Assembly: GCF_013280595.1 (NCBI RefSeq)
Contig: NZ_JAAATY010000008.1
Span: forward strand, 274,031-338,030
Length of the DNA stretch: 64,000 nt
DNA from: Kibdelosporangium persicum
Lineage (GTDB): Bacteria > Actinomycetota > Actinomycetes > Mycobacteriales > Pseudonocardiaceae
Direction: 5' to 3'
The translations under genes and the position numbers were made by a program. Positions within the stretch are counted from its first letter, which is position 1; every line of letters begins with the position of its first letter. Below the pieces are notes generated by a model, which saw only the letters and a program-made list of their open reading frames with translations, did no database searches and was not told where the DNA came from. Shown here in pieces: positions 8,660 through 19,600 of this stretch.

Positions 8660-11600
8660 TCAGTGGTCACAGCAGATGTGGGTCGCCCATTCGGGTTCGT
8701 GCCACCAGTGCTGCTGCTTGGCCGACGCCCTCGCGGGCAGGACCGCGTTGACCACCCGGCTGCTCGCCGGTGCCTGGCTCCGGAAAGGCGCCATCAGTTC
8801 GTCGACGGTTCGCTGCACGCCGCCCACGACCGTACGCCGCACGGCAGCCGCCGCCTTGATGTCGGTCAACGGGTTGCCGTCCACCAGCGCCAGGTCCGCG
8901 AACGCGCCACGCTTGAGCACGCCGATCCGGTTCTCCAGGCCGAGCCACACCGCCGGGTTGCGCGTCGCGGTGATCAACGCCTCGCGCGGTGTGAAGCCGT
9001 ACTTCACCATCGCGCGGAGGTTCTGGTGCAACGACACGGCCACGTTGTCCAGCGGCGCGTCCGTCCCGCAGATCACCAGCCCGCCGCCACGATGCACCCG
9101 CAGCACCATGTCGACGTTCGCGGCGAGCGCCTGCGGCGTCGGCGCGCCCGGTGTGCCGATCGCGTTGATATCACTCGCCAGCCGCTCGTACTCCCACTGC
9201 GGGAAGAGCACCTTGGTCCGTTCGTCGGTGAACAGCGACTTGTCCTCGGCGTAGAGAACCTTGGAGTTGAACAAGGTCGGCGTCAGCGACATACCCGATC
9301 GGGTGAAAAGCGTGACCGCGTCCTGATACGCCCGGCCGATCCGGCTGACCGTGTGCGAATAGCCGAGCCGGTTGGTCGCCCCGGTGTGTTCCATCCCGTC
9401 CATACCGATGTTCGCCGCCGGGTACAGATAGTGCGACGACAGCGGGATACCGGCGGCGTGCGCGGCGCGGATGACTGTCTGCTGGTACTCCACTGGTAGT
9501 CGCACATACGTCTTGACCATGTCGTAGCCGAGCGCGACGGCCCTCGACAACTCGAGGTCCAATTGCTTGCGGGACAACGTGGGCCGCATGAAGTTGTAGT
9601 AGACCCGCGACCCGTCGATCGCCTCGCCCGTGGCCAGGAATCGCGGCCCGACCCGGCTGCCGGATTCCAGCGCCTCCCGCGTCTCCACCATCTGGTAAGC
9701 CGGGTCACCGGGTGATCGCGTCGTCGTGATGCCGTACGCGAGCCACAGCCGGCCCTGCCTGTCGCCCCATGCACGGCCACGCAAATGCCAATGCACATGC
9801 GCGTCGACCAGGCCCGGCATGGCGACGAGCTTGCTGGCGTCGACTGTTTCGGAGCCACGGCGATGCGGCCTGATCTCCGCGATACGGCCGTCCTCGATGA
9901 CGATGTCGACGTCGTCGCGCAACCGCTCGGATTCACCGTCCCACACCGCGCCCGCGTGGATGATCGACCGCTCCGGCGGCCGGGGACGGCGCCAGGTCGC
10001 CGCGAGCCGGACAGTGCGCGGGCGTCCGCCGCTGATCTTGACCACCCGCAGTTGCCCGTTCGACAGGTACACCAACGCGTCGGACCTTTGCCAGGCAAGG
10101 GAATCGGTGACCTCGTGGGTGACCTGCCTCGGGTCGCCGATCATCTTGCCCGTGGCGTCGACCGGCGCGATCCACGCGACGCTTTCCACGACAAAGGCAA
10201 GGTACCTGCCATCCGGCGACCACAGTGGACCGTCGTCGCCGCGGGTGGCGAGCGAACGGAACGGCATCGGTTCGGCGTAACGGAGCTCGCTCGTGCGCAG
10301 GTTGACGGTGAGGATCTGGCTTGTGCCCTCACGGAAACGCCGTGAGAACGGCTTGACGGCCGCGACTGCGATCACGTTGCCGTCCGGCGACCAGCTCGGC
10401 CTGCCGGGCATGAACAGCGCCGGGGTGATCTGCTGGACGGCGCCGGTGGCGACCTCCAGCGTCCACAGTGCACCATCCTGGTCGATGTACGCGACGCGCC
10501 GCCCGTCCGGCGACCATCGCGGCATCGTCTGCGCCCCGGGCAACGACGTCAGGACCTTGTCCGTGCCGCTGGCCAGATCCCGCAGCCACAGGTCCGCGGT
10601 GCCCAGCCGGTCGCTGATGTACAGCAGGCTCCTGCCGTCCGGTGAGAAGTCCGGGTCGGAGTTGAAGTACTGGTCGCTGACGATCCGCTTCGGCACTCCC
10701 CCAGTGCTCGGGACCAGGTACAGCGCGTTCAGGGCGCGGTAGGCGATCTGCGAGCCGTCCGGCGACACGACCGGGCTGGCGATACCGCGGACCGGCTGCG
10801 GCGCGGGCGAATCGAGGTCGCGGACCCGGCGCCGGTAGTCCCGCCGCACGACGGAAACGCTTGCCTCGATGGGGACATCGCGGACCGCGGCGCCCGAACG
10901 GACCCGGATGCGGCCGTCGGCGACGTACCAGACGTCCTGGCCCGTCCAGGTGGCCGCGAACCCGAAGACGTCCTCGCCGGTGGTCACCTGCTGGTCACCG
11001 AGCATCAGGCTGGCGTCCGGCCCACGCAGCCGCATGTAGCTGGGGGTTTGGCCGTCCGGCCCGAAACCCGGGCCGTAGAACCGGTCGATGCCGGTCGCCG
11101 TGACCAGCCGCGTCCGCTCGCCGGTCGCCAGCGTCACGGTGTCGATGGCGGTGTCGTTGACGGTGAAGATGAGGCGTTGCCCGTCGGGCGACCACCTGGG
11201 CATGGCTTCCTCGTCCGGTGTGGTGGTCACAGCCGTGAGGGTTCCGGAAGCCAAGTCGAGCAGCCAGATGCCGTAGCTGCCGTCGCGGTCACTGCTGAAC
11301 GCCAGGCGTTTGCCGTCCGGCGAGAACACCGGTTCGCGGTGGTCGAAGGCTCCGCTGGTCAGCTTGCGCGGCGTACCACCGTCGGCGTCGATGACATAGA
11401 GGTGGAAGTTGCCGTCGCGATACGACTGGAACACGAGCTTTCGGCCGTCCGGCGACCAGGCCGGCTGGGTCGCGTCCTGGAAGTCGTCGGTCAGCCTTCT
11501 CGCCCGTCCGCCGGTCGCCGGCAGCACCCAGATGCCGGTGACCAGATCGATCGCGATCCGCTTGCCGTCCGGGGACAGCGCCGCGGACATGTTCGTACCT

Positions 11601-11734
11601 TCGCGTAAGACGACCTGCCCCGCGGCCGTCTCGGGTTCGGCGACCGCCGTCGTCGCCCCGGTAATCGTCAGACCCGCTGCTACTTGGCCGCTTCGGTAAA
11701 GAAGTTCCCGCCGGGAAAGTGCCTCTGGTGACAT
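8660..11734 (-). CDS. Tat-exported amidohydrolase with N-terminal TolB-like beta-propeller
   Basis: A 1024-residue two-part protein. The N-terminus has a twin-arginine signal (SRRELL followed by a hydrophobic stretch ending near TAVA), so the folded protein is probably exported. Residues about 45-610 contain nine SPDG repeats of a TolB/WD40-like (PD40) beta-propeller. Residues about 625-990 are an amidohydrolase with the metal motif DAHVHWH, a candidate bridging Lys (KTYVRL), His residues in SSHYLY and GMEHTG, and the Asp in CGTDAPLD, closest to the imidazolonepropionase/prolidase-like group. ATG 11734 was chosen because GGGAGGT lies 5 nt upstream; the longer frame lacks a signal. The propeller may bind polymers or peptides. 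The substrate is unknown, and there is no operon partner. Confidence 0.88.
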   Translation of the reverse strand: MSPEALSRRELLYRSGQVAAGLTITGATTAVAEPETAAGQVVLREGTNMSAALSPDGKRIAIDLVTGIWVLPATGGRARRLTDDFQDATQPAWSPDGRKLVFQSYRDGNFHLYVIDADGGTPRKLTSGAFDHREPVFSPDGKRLAFSSDRDGSYGIWLLDLASGTLTAVTTTPDEEAMPRWSPDGQRLIFTVNDTAIDTVTLATGERTRLVTATGIDRFYGPGFGPDGQTPSYMRLRGPDASLMLGDQQVTTGEDVFGFAATWTGQDVWYVADGRIRVRSGAAVRDVPIEASVSVVRRDYRRRVRDLDSPAPQPVRGIASPVVSPDGSQIAYRALNALYLVPSTGGVPKRIVSDQYFNSDPDFSPDGRSLLYISDRLGTADLWLRDLASGTDKVLTSLPGAQTMPRWSPDGRRVAYIDQDGALWTLEVATGAVQQITPALFMPGRPSWSPDGNVIAVAAVKPFSRRFREGTSQILTVNLRTSELRYAEPMPFRSLATRGDDGPLWSPDGRYLAFVVESVAWIAPVDATGKMIGDPRQVTHEVTDSLAWQRSDALVYLSNGQLRVVKISGGRPRTVRLAATWRRPRPPERSIIHAGAVWDGESERLRDDVDIVIEDGRIAEIRPHRRGSETVDASKLVAMPGLVDAHVHWHLRGRAWGDRQGRLWLAYGITTTRSPGDPAYQMVETREALESGSRVGPRFLATGEAIDGSRVYYNFMRPTLSRKQLDLELSRAVALGYDMVKTYVRLPVEYQQTVIRAAHAAGIPLSSHYLYPAANIGMDGMEHTGATNRLGYSHTVSRIGRAYQDAVTLFTRSGMSLTPTLFNSKVLYAEDKSLFTDERTKVLFPQWEYERLASDINAIGTPGAPTPQALAANVDMVLRVHRGGGLVICGTDAPLDNVAVSLHQNLRAMVKYGFTPREALITATRNPAVWLGLENRIGVLKRGAFADLALVDGNPLTDIKAAAAVRRTVVGGVQRTVDELMAPFRSQAPASSRVVNAVLPARASAKQQHWWHEPEWATHICCDH

Positions 11735-11854
11735 ATTTACCTCCCAGCGGGCCACTATGCCGCGCCGGAACACCGGAGTCCATCGCTGATCGCCACACGG
11801 TGAGCACATCCCGTGACCATCCCGCTAAGCTCGGAGGGCCACAGGGAGGTGGGC

Positions 11855-11914
11855 ATGCGATACACAGTGGACGGGGAGCACGTTCCGGGCGGTGCGGGCA
11901 GGATGGAAACGTGA
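11855..11914 (+). CDS. 19-codon leader ORF coupled to the orphan response regulator
   Basis: An ATG at 11855 preceded by AGGGAGGT (a near-perfect Shine-Dalgarno, 4-5 nt away) opens a 19-codon frame, MRYTVDGEHVPGGAGRMET. Its TGA overlaps the GTG start of the response regulator in a GTGA junction. This is seen directly; that it is translated is inferred from the ribosome binding site. It may set the level of regulator translation by coupling. No attenuation hairpin and no run of one amino acid codon is visible, so there is no specific sensed amino acid to propose. Confidence 0.5.
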   Translation: MRYTVDGEHVPGGAGRMET

Positions 11915-12567
11915 ACCCGAAAGCTGCGCCGCGGCTGCTGATCGTGGCCGACGACGAAGTGCTCGTCACCCGCCTGGGCGAATTGCTCGACGGAGCCGGA
12001 TACCAGTACGAGGTCGATCCGACAATGGGCAAGGCCCTGGACTCGTACTATGACGTGTTGATCGTCGACCGGTCCGAGGAAAACCTCGAGACCCTCGCCC
12101 AGCTGCGCCGCAAAGCGGTCACCGCGCGGGCGCTCGTGCTTTCGGCGATCGGTTCCGACAAGGACCAGTCCGACGCGATGGCCGCGGGCGCGGACGACTA
12201 CCTGCCCAAGCCCTTCCTGCCCGCGCGACTGCTCGCGAAAATCCGCGGCCTGCTTCGACGGCACATCGACAACGCCGAGACAATCCCGTTCGGCCGCGCA
12301 CAACTCGACGTCCGCCGTTATGAGGTCGTCCTGCCCCGGGGCAAGCGGGTCTCGTTGTCGGTCCGGGAATTCGACCTGCTGCGCACGCTGGTGGCCCGGC
12401 CGACGGTGATCTACCCGAAAGCGGAGTTGCGCAACCGCGTATTCGGCACCGATGCCAGCGAATCCACCGTGGACACGTACGTGTATTACCTGCGCAAGAA
12501 ACTGGGCCAGGGAGTCGTGCGTTCGGTTTATCGCCTCGGCTACAAAGCCGGTGCGATCGCCCCGTGA
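11911..12567 (+). CDS. OmpR/PhoB-family response regulator (orphan)
   Basis: A 218-residue regulator. The receiver at about 8-120 has the acidic pair in VADDE, the phospho-Asp in LIVDRSEE (residue about 53), Ser in VLSAIGS and Lys in YLPKPF, so it looks competent for phosphorylation. The C-terminal winged helix at about 125-215 has VSLSVREFDLLRTLVARP and STVDTYVYYLRKKLG. There is no adjacent histidine kinase, so it is an orphan or serves a distant kinase. The start is GTG 11911, in frame with conserved NPKAAPRLLIV. It is preceded by a well-formed leader ORF with a GTGA overlap, and its 3' end is built into a bidirectional terminator. Confidence 0.92.
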   Translation: MNPKAAPRLLIVADDEVLVTRLGELLDGAGYQYEVDPTMGKALDSYYDVLIVDRSEENLETLAQLRRKAVTARALVLSAIGSDKDQSDAMAAGADDYLPKPFLPARLLAKIRGLLRRHIDNAETIPFGRAQLDVRRYEVVLPRGKRVSLSVREFDLLRTLVARPTVIYPKAELRNRVFGTDASESTVDTYVYYLRKKLGQGVVRSVYRLGYKAGAIAP

Positions 12568-12597
12568 CCAGGACCGATCGCGGCCGCCTGGTCACGG
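12562..12597. terminator. Bidirectional terminator overlapping two stop codons
   Basis: CCGTGACCAGG and CCTGGTCACGG form an 11-bp perfect stem with a 14-nt loop. The left arm contains the response-regulator stop and the right arm the stop of the convergent unknown gene, so the terminator is encoded within both coding ends. Confidence 0.65.
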
Positions 12598-13233
12598 AGC
12601 ACAACCGGCCAGCTCGCTCGGCGGAATCAGCGTGCAGTCGCCCAACTGCCTGACCAGGCTGAAAGCTTGGACCCAGCCGATTCTGGGGTGACCGAAGGCG
12701 AAGACGTCATTGGCGGCTCGCACCGGCCCGTCATCGCCCCGGACAAAAAGCGTGCCTCGTACGCCGACCAAAGGACACTCTCGTGCCCGGATGACCGCCG
12801 CGCCCCGGCGCAGCTTGGGGCACAGCCGGACCGAAACCTCGACGCAGCGCGGACATACCGGTGGCTCAGCGTTGGCCATGGCGTTCGGCCACCCCGGCCA
12901 GTCCTCACGGAAGTCAGGCAGCAGCCACAGGGTTCCGGCCGCGGTCTGATCAGCCGGTCCTCCGCACACCTGGCACAACAGCCGCCGCATGGCCCTGCGC
13001 TGCCGCAGCGAATGAACTTCGCCGAATTCCGGTCGCCCTTCGCCGGGACGGGAAGCCGCGCGAATCCACAGGACACCGCGAGAATCGCGATCCATGACCG
13101 TCTCATCGGCATAACCGATACCGCCTCTGGCCCGGCAGATCAGTTCACCGGAACGGTCCTGTTCAGCGGACCATGCCGTCACATACGGAACAGTGATACG
13201 ATTTGGCTCGATTTCCTTGGTGTTCGATGGCAT
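12592..13233 (-). CDS. Conserved actinobacterial protein of unknown function with cysteine pairs
   Basis: A 213-residue soluble protein of a type seen in many actinomycetes, usually near XRE-TPR regulators; no function is known to me. The core is GGIGYADETVMDRDSRGVLW, then GRPEFGEVHSLRQRRAMRRLLCQVCGGPAD, followed by DWPGWPNAM and PPVCPRCVEVSVRLCP. The CxxC pairs (CQVC and CPRC, plus a nearby Cys) suggest a bound zinc. The start ATG 13233 has CAGGT at about 5 nt; a longer frame from 13275 is possible but lacks a ribosome site. It is downstream of an 84-residue unknown gene on the same strand, and both diverge from a broken XRE regulator, the arrangement in which this family usually occurs. Confidence 0.75.
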   Translation of the reverse strand: MPSNTKEIEPNRITVPYVTAWSAEQDRSGELICRARGGIGYADETVMDRDSRGVLWIRAASRPGEGRPEFGEVHSLRQRRAMRRLLCQVCGGPADQTAAGTLWLLPDFREDWPGWPNAMANAEPPVCPRCVEVSVRLCPKLRRGAAVIRARECPLVGVRGTLFVRGDDGPVRAANDVFAFGHPRIGWVQAFSLVRQLGDCTLIPPSELAGCAP

Positions 13234-13296
13234 GGCTACCTGTTGATCTCGTGAAGGTGTCATCAAGGAGTACACGCTCTCAATAGCTGTCAGACT

Positions 13297-13551
13297 TCAC
13301 TGGTCGACGATCTCTACGTCCGCAACGGCGAACAGGCGAGTACCGACATGATCGATATCCACAGGGAACAGGAGGCCGTTCCAGTCCCATTCATAGAGGG
13401 CGACGGTTCCAAACCTGTAGTGACCTCGGATCTCGTGCTTGGTTTTGACCCTCGCGCCCGGGTAGGGGCGACCATTGGTGGGTTGAGGCTTGGTGCGGCC
13501 AGGTGCGCCCACAACCGCGGTGGGGCTTGATGATGTGCACTGGACTGCCAT
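13297..13551 (-). CDS. Small hypothetical protein (84 aa)
   Basis: An 84-residue protein not recognised by name. The C-terminal half is compact and looks folded (RGHYRFGTVALYEWDWNGLL, then FPVDIDHVGTRLFAVADVEIV); the first 30 residues are Pro/Gly/Ser-rich, so the true start could be internal. It lies 63 bp upstream of the cysteine-pair protein on the same strand and diverges from the XRE-TPR regulator, so the three probably form one regulatory locus. The call rests on context and on the folded-looking C-terminus. Confidence 0.55.
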   Translation of the reverse strand: MAVQCTSSSPTAVVGAPGRTKPQPTNGRPYPGARVKTKHEIRGHYRFGTVALYEWDWNGLLFPVDIDHVGTRLFAVADVEIVDQ

Positions 13552-13728
13552 GAGTGTTCCTGTCCGGGTCGAGTTTCTTTACTGGTTCGATTCGACCTGG
13601 TGAAACTGCGAGTGGGCGATGTTGTGGACGTGATCATCACTGCGGGGTTCACAAGCTGGTCAACTGACACGGCTACCCTGGTTGGGTCGGTGACCAGGGC
13701 ATCTACCGTTATCCGGGCGGTGTGAGAA

Positions 13729-15072
13729 GTGGGCCATGAATCGGAGACCATCACTCGAACGCGTCGCGAGGTGGGTGAGCGGCTCGCCACCTTCCGTACC
13801 GCTGCCGGACTGACCCAGGCGGAATTGGCTGCCCGGGTGAGCTGTGACCGCACAACTCTTACCCACCTGGAGAACGGCCGCCCTGGCGGCACGGTGGAAC
13901 TGTGGGGCGCGCTGGATACCGCCCTAGCCGCTGACGGCATGCTGATCACCAGCTACATGGGCCTACAAGCCTTGATCAAGGCGGAGCAGCACCAACAGCA
14001 GCAGACCCGCGCGGTTGAGGCTCAGGCACGCGTGGCTGGGCTGCGTCAGGCCCGCAGCAGCGGTCTTACCGACGAGCTGACCATGGCGGCTTCACGCGCG
14101 GAGTTGACGGTGGATGAGCTCGCCGATGATGAGCTGGCGGCCGTGGAACTCGCCCGCCGGATCACGGCCAGTGATGTGTCAGACGAAACGCTCACTCGCC
14201 TGGAGACCGCATTCGATGACCTTGCCACGTCCTACCCCAAGGCGGACCCGCCCGCGTTGCTCGGACGGTTGCGGCTCTATCTTTCCTATGCGGCAAAACT
14301 GGCCGACCACAAAGCCACCCTTTCCCAGAAGCGGCGTTTGGTCACTGTCGCCGGATGGTTGTCATTGCTCGCCGCGACTGTGCACATCGACCTGAAACAA
14401 CGACACGCGGCCACTGCGCGGCTGAAGACAGCAGCCGAGCTGGCCCGTGAAGCCGAGCATGACGAGATTCGCGCCTGGTGCTATGAGACCGAAGCCTAGC
14501 GCGTGTTGACCGACGGGAACTACCTGCTCGCGGTGGAGCTTTCGCAAGCAGCACAAAGACTCGCCCCGCAAGGGTCGTCAGTGTTGATCCAGTCGACCAT
14601 GCAAGAAGGACGCGCACGCGCACGCCTCGGTCAGCATGAAGCCACATACGCCGCAGTCACCCGCGTCCACGGCTACGTGTCCAACCTGCCGCGCCCAACC
14701 CGCCCAGAACATCATTACCGATACGACCCGGACAAAGCGATCGCTTATACCGCGACAACTCTTGCTTGGGCAGGTGACCCAGCAGCCGAAACCTATGCCC
14801 GGGAAACCATCACCAGGCTCGCCCCGTCGGGCGACACCAGCACTTGGCCCCGCCGCGTCGCCAGCGCCAAACTCGACCTGGCCCTCACGCTCCTGATCAC
14901 AGATCAATTCGACGAAGCCTGCCACGCCACACAACAAGCACTTGAATCCGGCCGCGTCGTACCGTCCAACCGCTGGCGGGCTGCCGAGGTCATCAAAGCT
15001 GTGGAGCAAAAACACATGCCCGAAGCCACGGAGCTCAAAGAGGCATACCAGCAGCTTGAAAACGCACAATAG
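13729..15072 (+). pseudogene. XRE-family regulator with TPR-like C-terminus, interrupted by an in-frame TAG
   Basis: One reading frame spans 13729-15072 except for a single TAG at 14497-14499. Before it lies a 256-residue piece with an XRE helix-turn-helix (about 10-65: RLATFRTAAGLTQAELAARVSCDRTTLTHLENG) and helical repeats. After it, the same frame continues from GTG 14503 for 189 residues of TPR-like helices. The junction reads CYETEA-stop-RVLTDGNY, where homologues I recall have a Trp, so a TGG to TAG change is the simplest explanation. It could be a true nonsense mutation, a sequencing error, or two separately made fragments. The HTH piece alone could still bind DNA. It faces two unknown genes on the other strand. 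Confidence 0.8.
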
Positions 15073-15109
15073 AACGGCGCGGATCGCCGTCAGGTGGGGA
15101 ACAAAAGGT

Positions 15110-15142
15110 AAGCCGGTGCGCACGTGGCGTTTGCACCGGCTT
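15110..15142. terminator. Bidirectional terminator hairpin
   Basis: AAGCCGGTGC (15110-15119) pairs with GCACCGGCTT (15133-15142) across a 13-nt loop. It sits between the convergent XRE-TPR and lpdA genes. The right arm ends in CTTC rather than a T run. Confidence 0.7.
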
Positions 15143-15160
15143 CACTCGGATGGGTGTACT

Positions 15161-16546
<1,386 letters not shown>

Positions 16547-16603
16547 GTCCTCAGCCTATGCCGGGCCGATTAGGGTGTCCGAACCGACGAGAGGGGGCTC
16601 ACG

Positions 16604-19600
16604 ATGGGACGTCCGCGACTGCCCGACCACCTGGAGATACTGCTCAGCGACGAACCCGTCGTGGACTTGTACGCGCACGGCCCGTGGCGCGTGCCGGACG
16701 GCCTGCTGGAGGAGATCGCCGAGCGCGCCCGCGTGCTCAACAACGACCCGCGAGTGGCCGAACTGCCCTACAACCTGACTGACTTCTACGGCCAGCAGGC
16801 CACTGTCGTCGGCGCCGAACTGTGGTGCATCGTCCCGTACCTGTCCGGGATCGCGGCCATCCGCGGCGGCAACCGCGCGGACCTGGAAGCGGAGCTGCTC
16901 AACGCGTTCCGCGGTGAACAGCTCCCGGTCAACCGTGATCCGGCCTGGTTCTCCGCGCGGACCAACAAGTTCCGGCCGCCCGGCGACTGGCTGATCACGG
17001 CGGCAGGCGACGATCCGGCCAAACGGGAGCTGGCCTACCAGCTGGCGCGGGAGTGCCTGGACGTCTTCGCCGGGATCGAGCCGTTCGAGCGGCGCCGCCA
17101 GGCCGCCATCAAGCTGTACGAGCTGCCCAAACCCGAAGAGGAGAGCGGCACGCCGTACGGCAACCTCGTCAACGTCTGGGCTCGCGCGGCCACTGACGAG
17201 ATCCTCGCCGACCTGCCCGAGCTGGCCGGGACCGTGAACTACCTGGAGTGGGTGGTCTCCGGGTTCGTCGCGGCGCACGACCGGCTCCGCGCGGCGATCT
17301 CCGGCTGGGAGGCCGCGGCCGCCGTCGCGTGCCTGCTGCAGCAGGCGGGTGTCTGGGAGAGCCCGGCCGAGTTCGCCGTGTTCACCGACACGACCCTGTA
17401 CGAGAACGTCAAGAAATACATCAGCCAGCCGTTCGCCGAGAGCTGGGCGACCGAGGTCCGGGCGTGGCTGGCCCGTGGCCTGATCGAGGGCGAGGCGGAC
17501 GCGTGCCGGGCCTGGCTGGACATGGGGATGCGCCTGGAGGCCTGTTTCCGTGGCCTGCCGGAGGGGCCGAATTCGGCGGGCACGCTGCTGCCGGTGACCA
17601 GCTTCCAGCGGGCCGTCCGTGACCTGTTCAGGCGGCGTCCGCTGGTCAACCCGCTGGAACGGAAGTTCACGGTGGTCACGCGTGCGGCCCAGGAACAGCC
17701 GGTGCCCGCCCGGCCGGAGTTCTCTCTGGTGGGCCAGCCCGAACTGGCCTCGGCGATCCGGGATCTGCGGGTGGACCGGCCGAGTGAGCAGCGCCGGATC
17801 CGCTTGCTGGTCGCGGGCCCGGACGCGACCGGACGCCGCACAGCCGTGAGCGCGTTGATCCAGAACCTGGTGGACAACCGCGTTGTGGCCGGCGCGCGCT
17901 GGATTTCCGACCCGATCTACACGACGCTCGACGCCAGCAACGCGCTGCAGCAGCTGAACCGGGATGTCCGTGAGTGCATCGCCGAACGAAACGTGCTCGT
18001 CCTCGACGGCCTCGACCGGATCGTCGGCATCGACCGGTGCGGCACGGCGGTGGCCGAAGAACTGCGCCGCAGCCTCAAACGGCACCCGGAGCTGCACGTC
18101 ATCGCGGTCTGCGGGCTTGGCGGCGACACCAGGCTGTTCGACACGAACCCGGCGCTCTACCAGCTCTTCCGGGTGGCCAGGACCCACGAGTTCACCGACA
18201 AGCAGTACGCCGAACTGCTCAAGCGGGCGGTCGCCCGGCGAGGTGCGTCGATCAGCCGTGCGGTCAGTCTCGCGGCCGGTGTCCTGCTCACCCGCACTCC
18301 CCCGCTGTTGAACCTGCGTGGCGCTCGCCTGGTGGAGCACCTCGCCGAGCAGTCGGTCCTCGCGGCGCGCAAACGGGCCAAGGTCGGGCCGTCCCGGTCG
18401 GTTGGCGTGACCGAGGCCGATCTGCCGCGCCAACTGGTGCCCGGGGACGTCGCCGGGTCCGACCCGCAGGCCGAGCTGGACTCGTGCGTGGGCCTGGAGA
18501 AGATCAAGCGGGAGCTGGCGCTGCTGGTGGCCGAAGAGAAGGCGCACCGGATGCGCCGCGAGGCCGGGATGGTCGTCGACGACCGGGCCCGGCACATGGT
18601 GTTCACCGGCCCGCCCGGCACCGGCAAGACGATGGTGGCGCGAATTCTCGGCCGCATGTTCGCGGCGACCGGGGTGCTGTCGTCCGGGCACATCGTGGTG
18701 GTCGACCGGGCCGACCTGGTGCACGGCGAAGGCTGGGAGATCGGGCCGCGGGTCCGGCGGCTGGTGGACCGGGCCGTCGGCGGCGTGCTGTGCGTCGAGT
18801 CGGCGCACGAGCTGCAGCCGAGCGACGACGACTGGCGCAACCGGGAGACCGTCAACGCGTTGGTGGCCGCTGTGCAGAGCCACGGCAAGGATCTCGTGGT
18901 CGTGCTGACCGGGCCGGACGCGGGCGTCAACGGGCTGCTGAAGTCCGAGCCGGACCTGGCCGCGTTCTTCCCGTCCGTGCTGCGGTTCCCGCCGTTGACC
19001 GAGGACAGCTTCGTGGCGCTGTTCGAGGCGAAGGCCGAAGCGGCCGGGTTCACCTTGCGGGACGGTGTCGTGCAGAAGGTCCGGAGCCTGGTGAAGTCCA
19101 CGCCGACCGGCAACGCCCGGATGGCGATCGGGCTGCTCGAACGAGCCATCGCCCGGCAGGCCCGGCGGGTGCTGGCCGACGACGTGGTCGGCGAGGACGA
19201 GTCGCTGCACGAGATCCTGGCCGAGGACGTCCCCGACACGCTGGCCACCACGTCGTGGGTGGAGCTGCCGAACGACCCGCTGTCGGAGATCGACAAGCTG
19301 ATCGGGCTGGACTCGGTCAAGCACGAGGTCCGGCTGCTGGTGGCCGAGGCCAAGGCAGACCGGATGCGCCGCGAGGCAGGCATCCCCCTGGCCGCGCCGA
19401 CGCGCCACCTGGTCTTCACCGGCAGCCCGGGTACCGCGAAGACGACCATGGCCCGGCTGCTCGCGGCCGTCTACGCCAAACTCGGCCTGCTGTCGTCCGG
19501 GCATCTGGTCGAGGTCTCCCGCGGTGACCTGATCGGCGAGTACCTCGGGCAGACGGCGCCCAAGGTGCGGGCGGCGGTGGCCAAGGCGCTCGGCGGTGTG

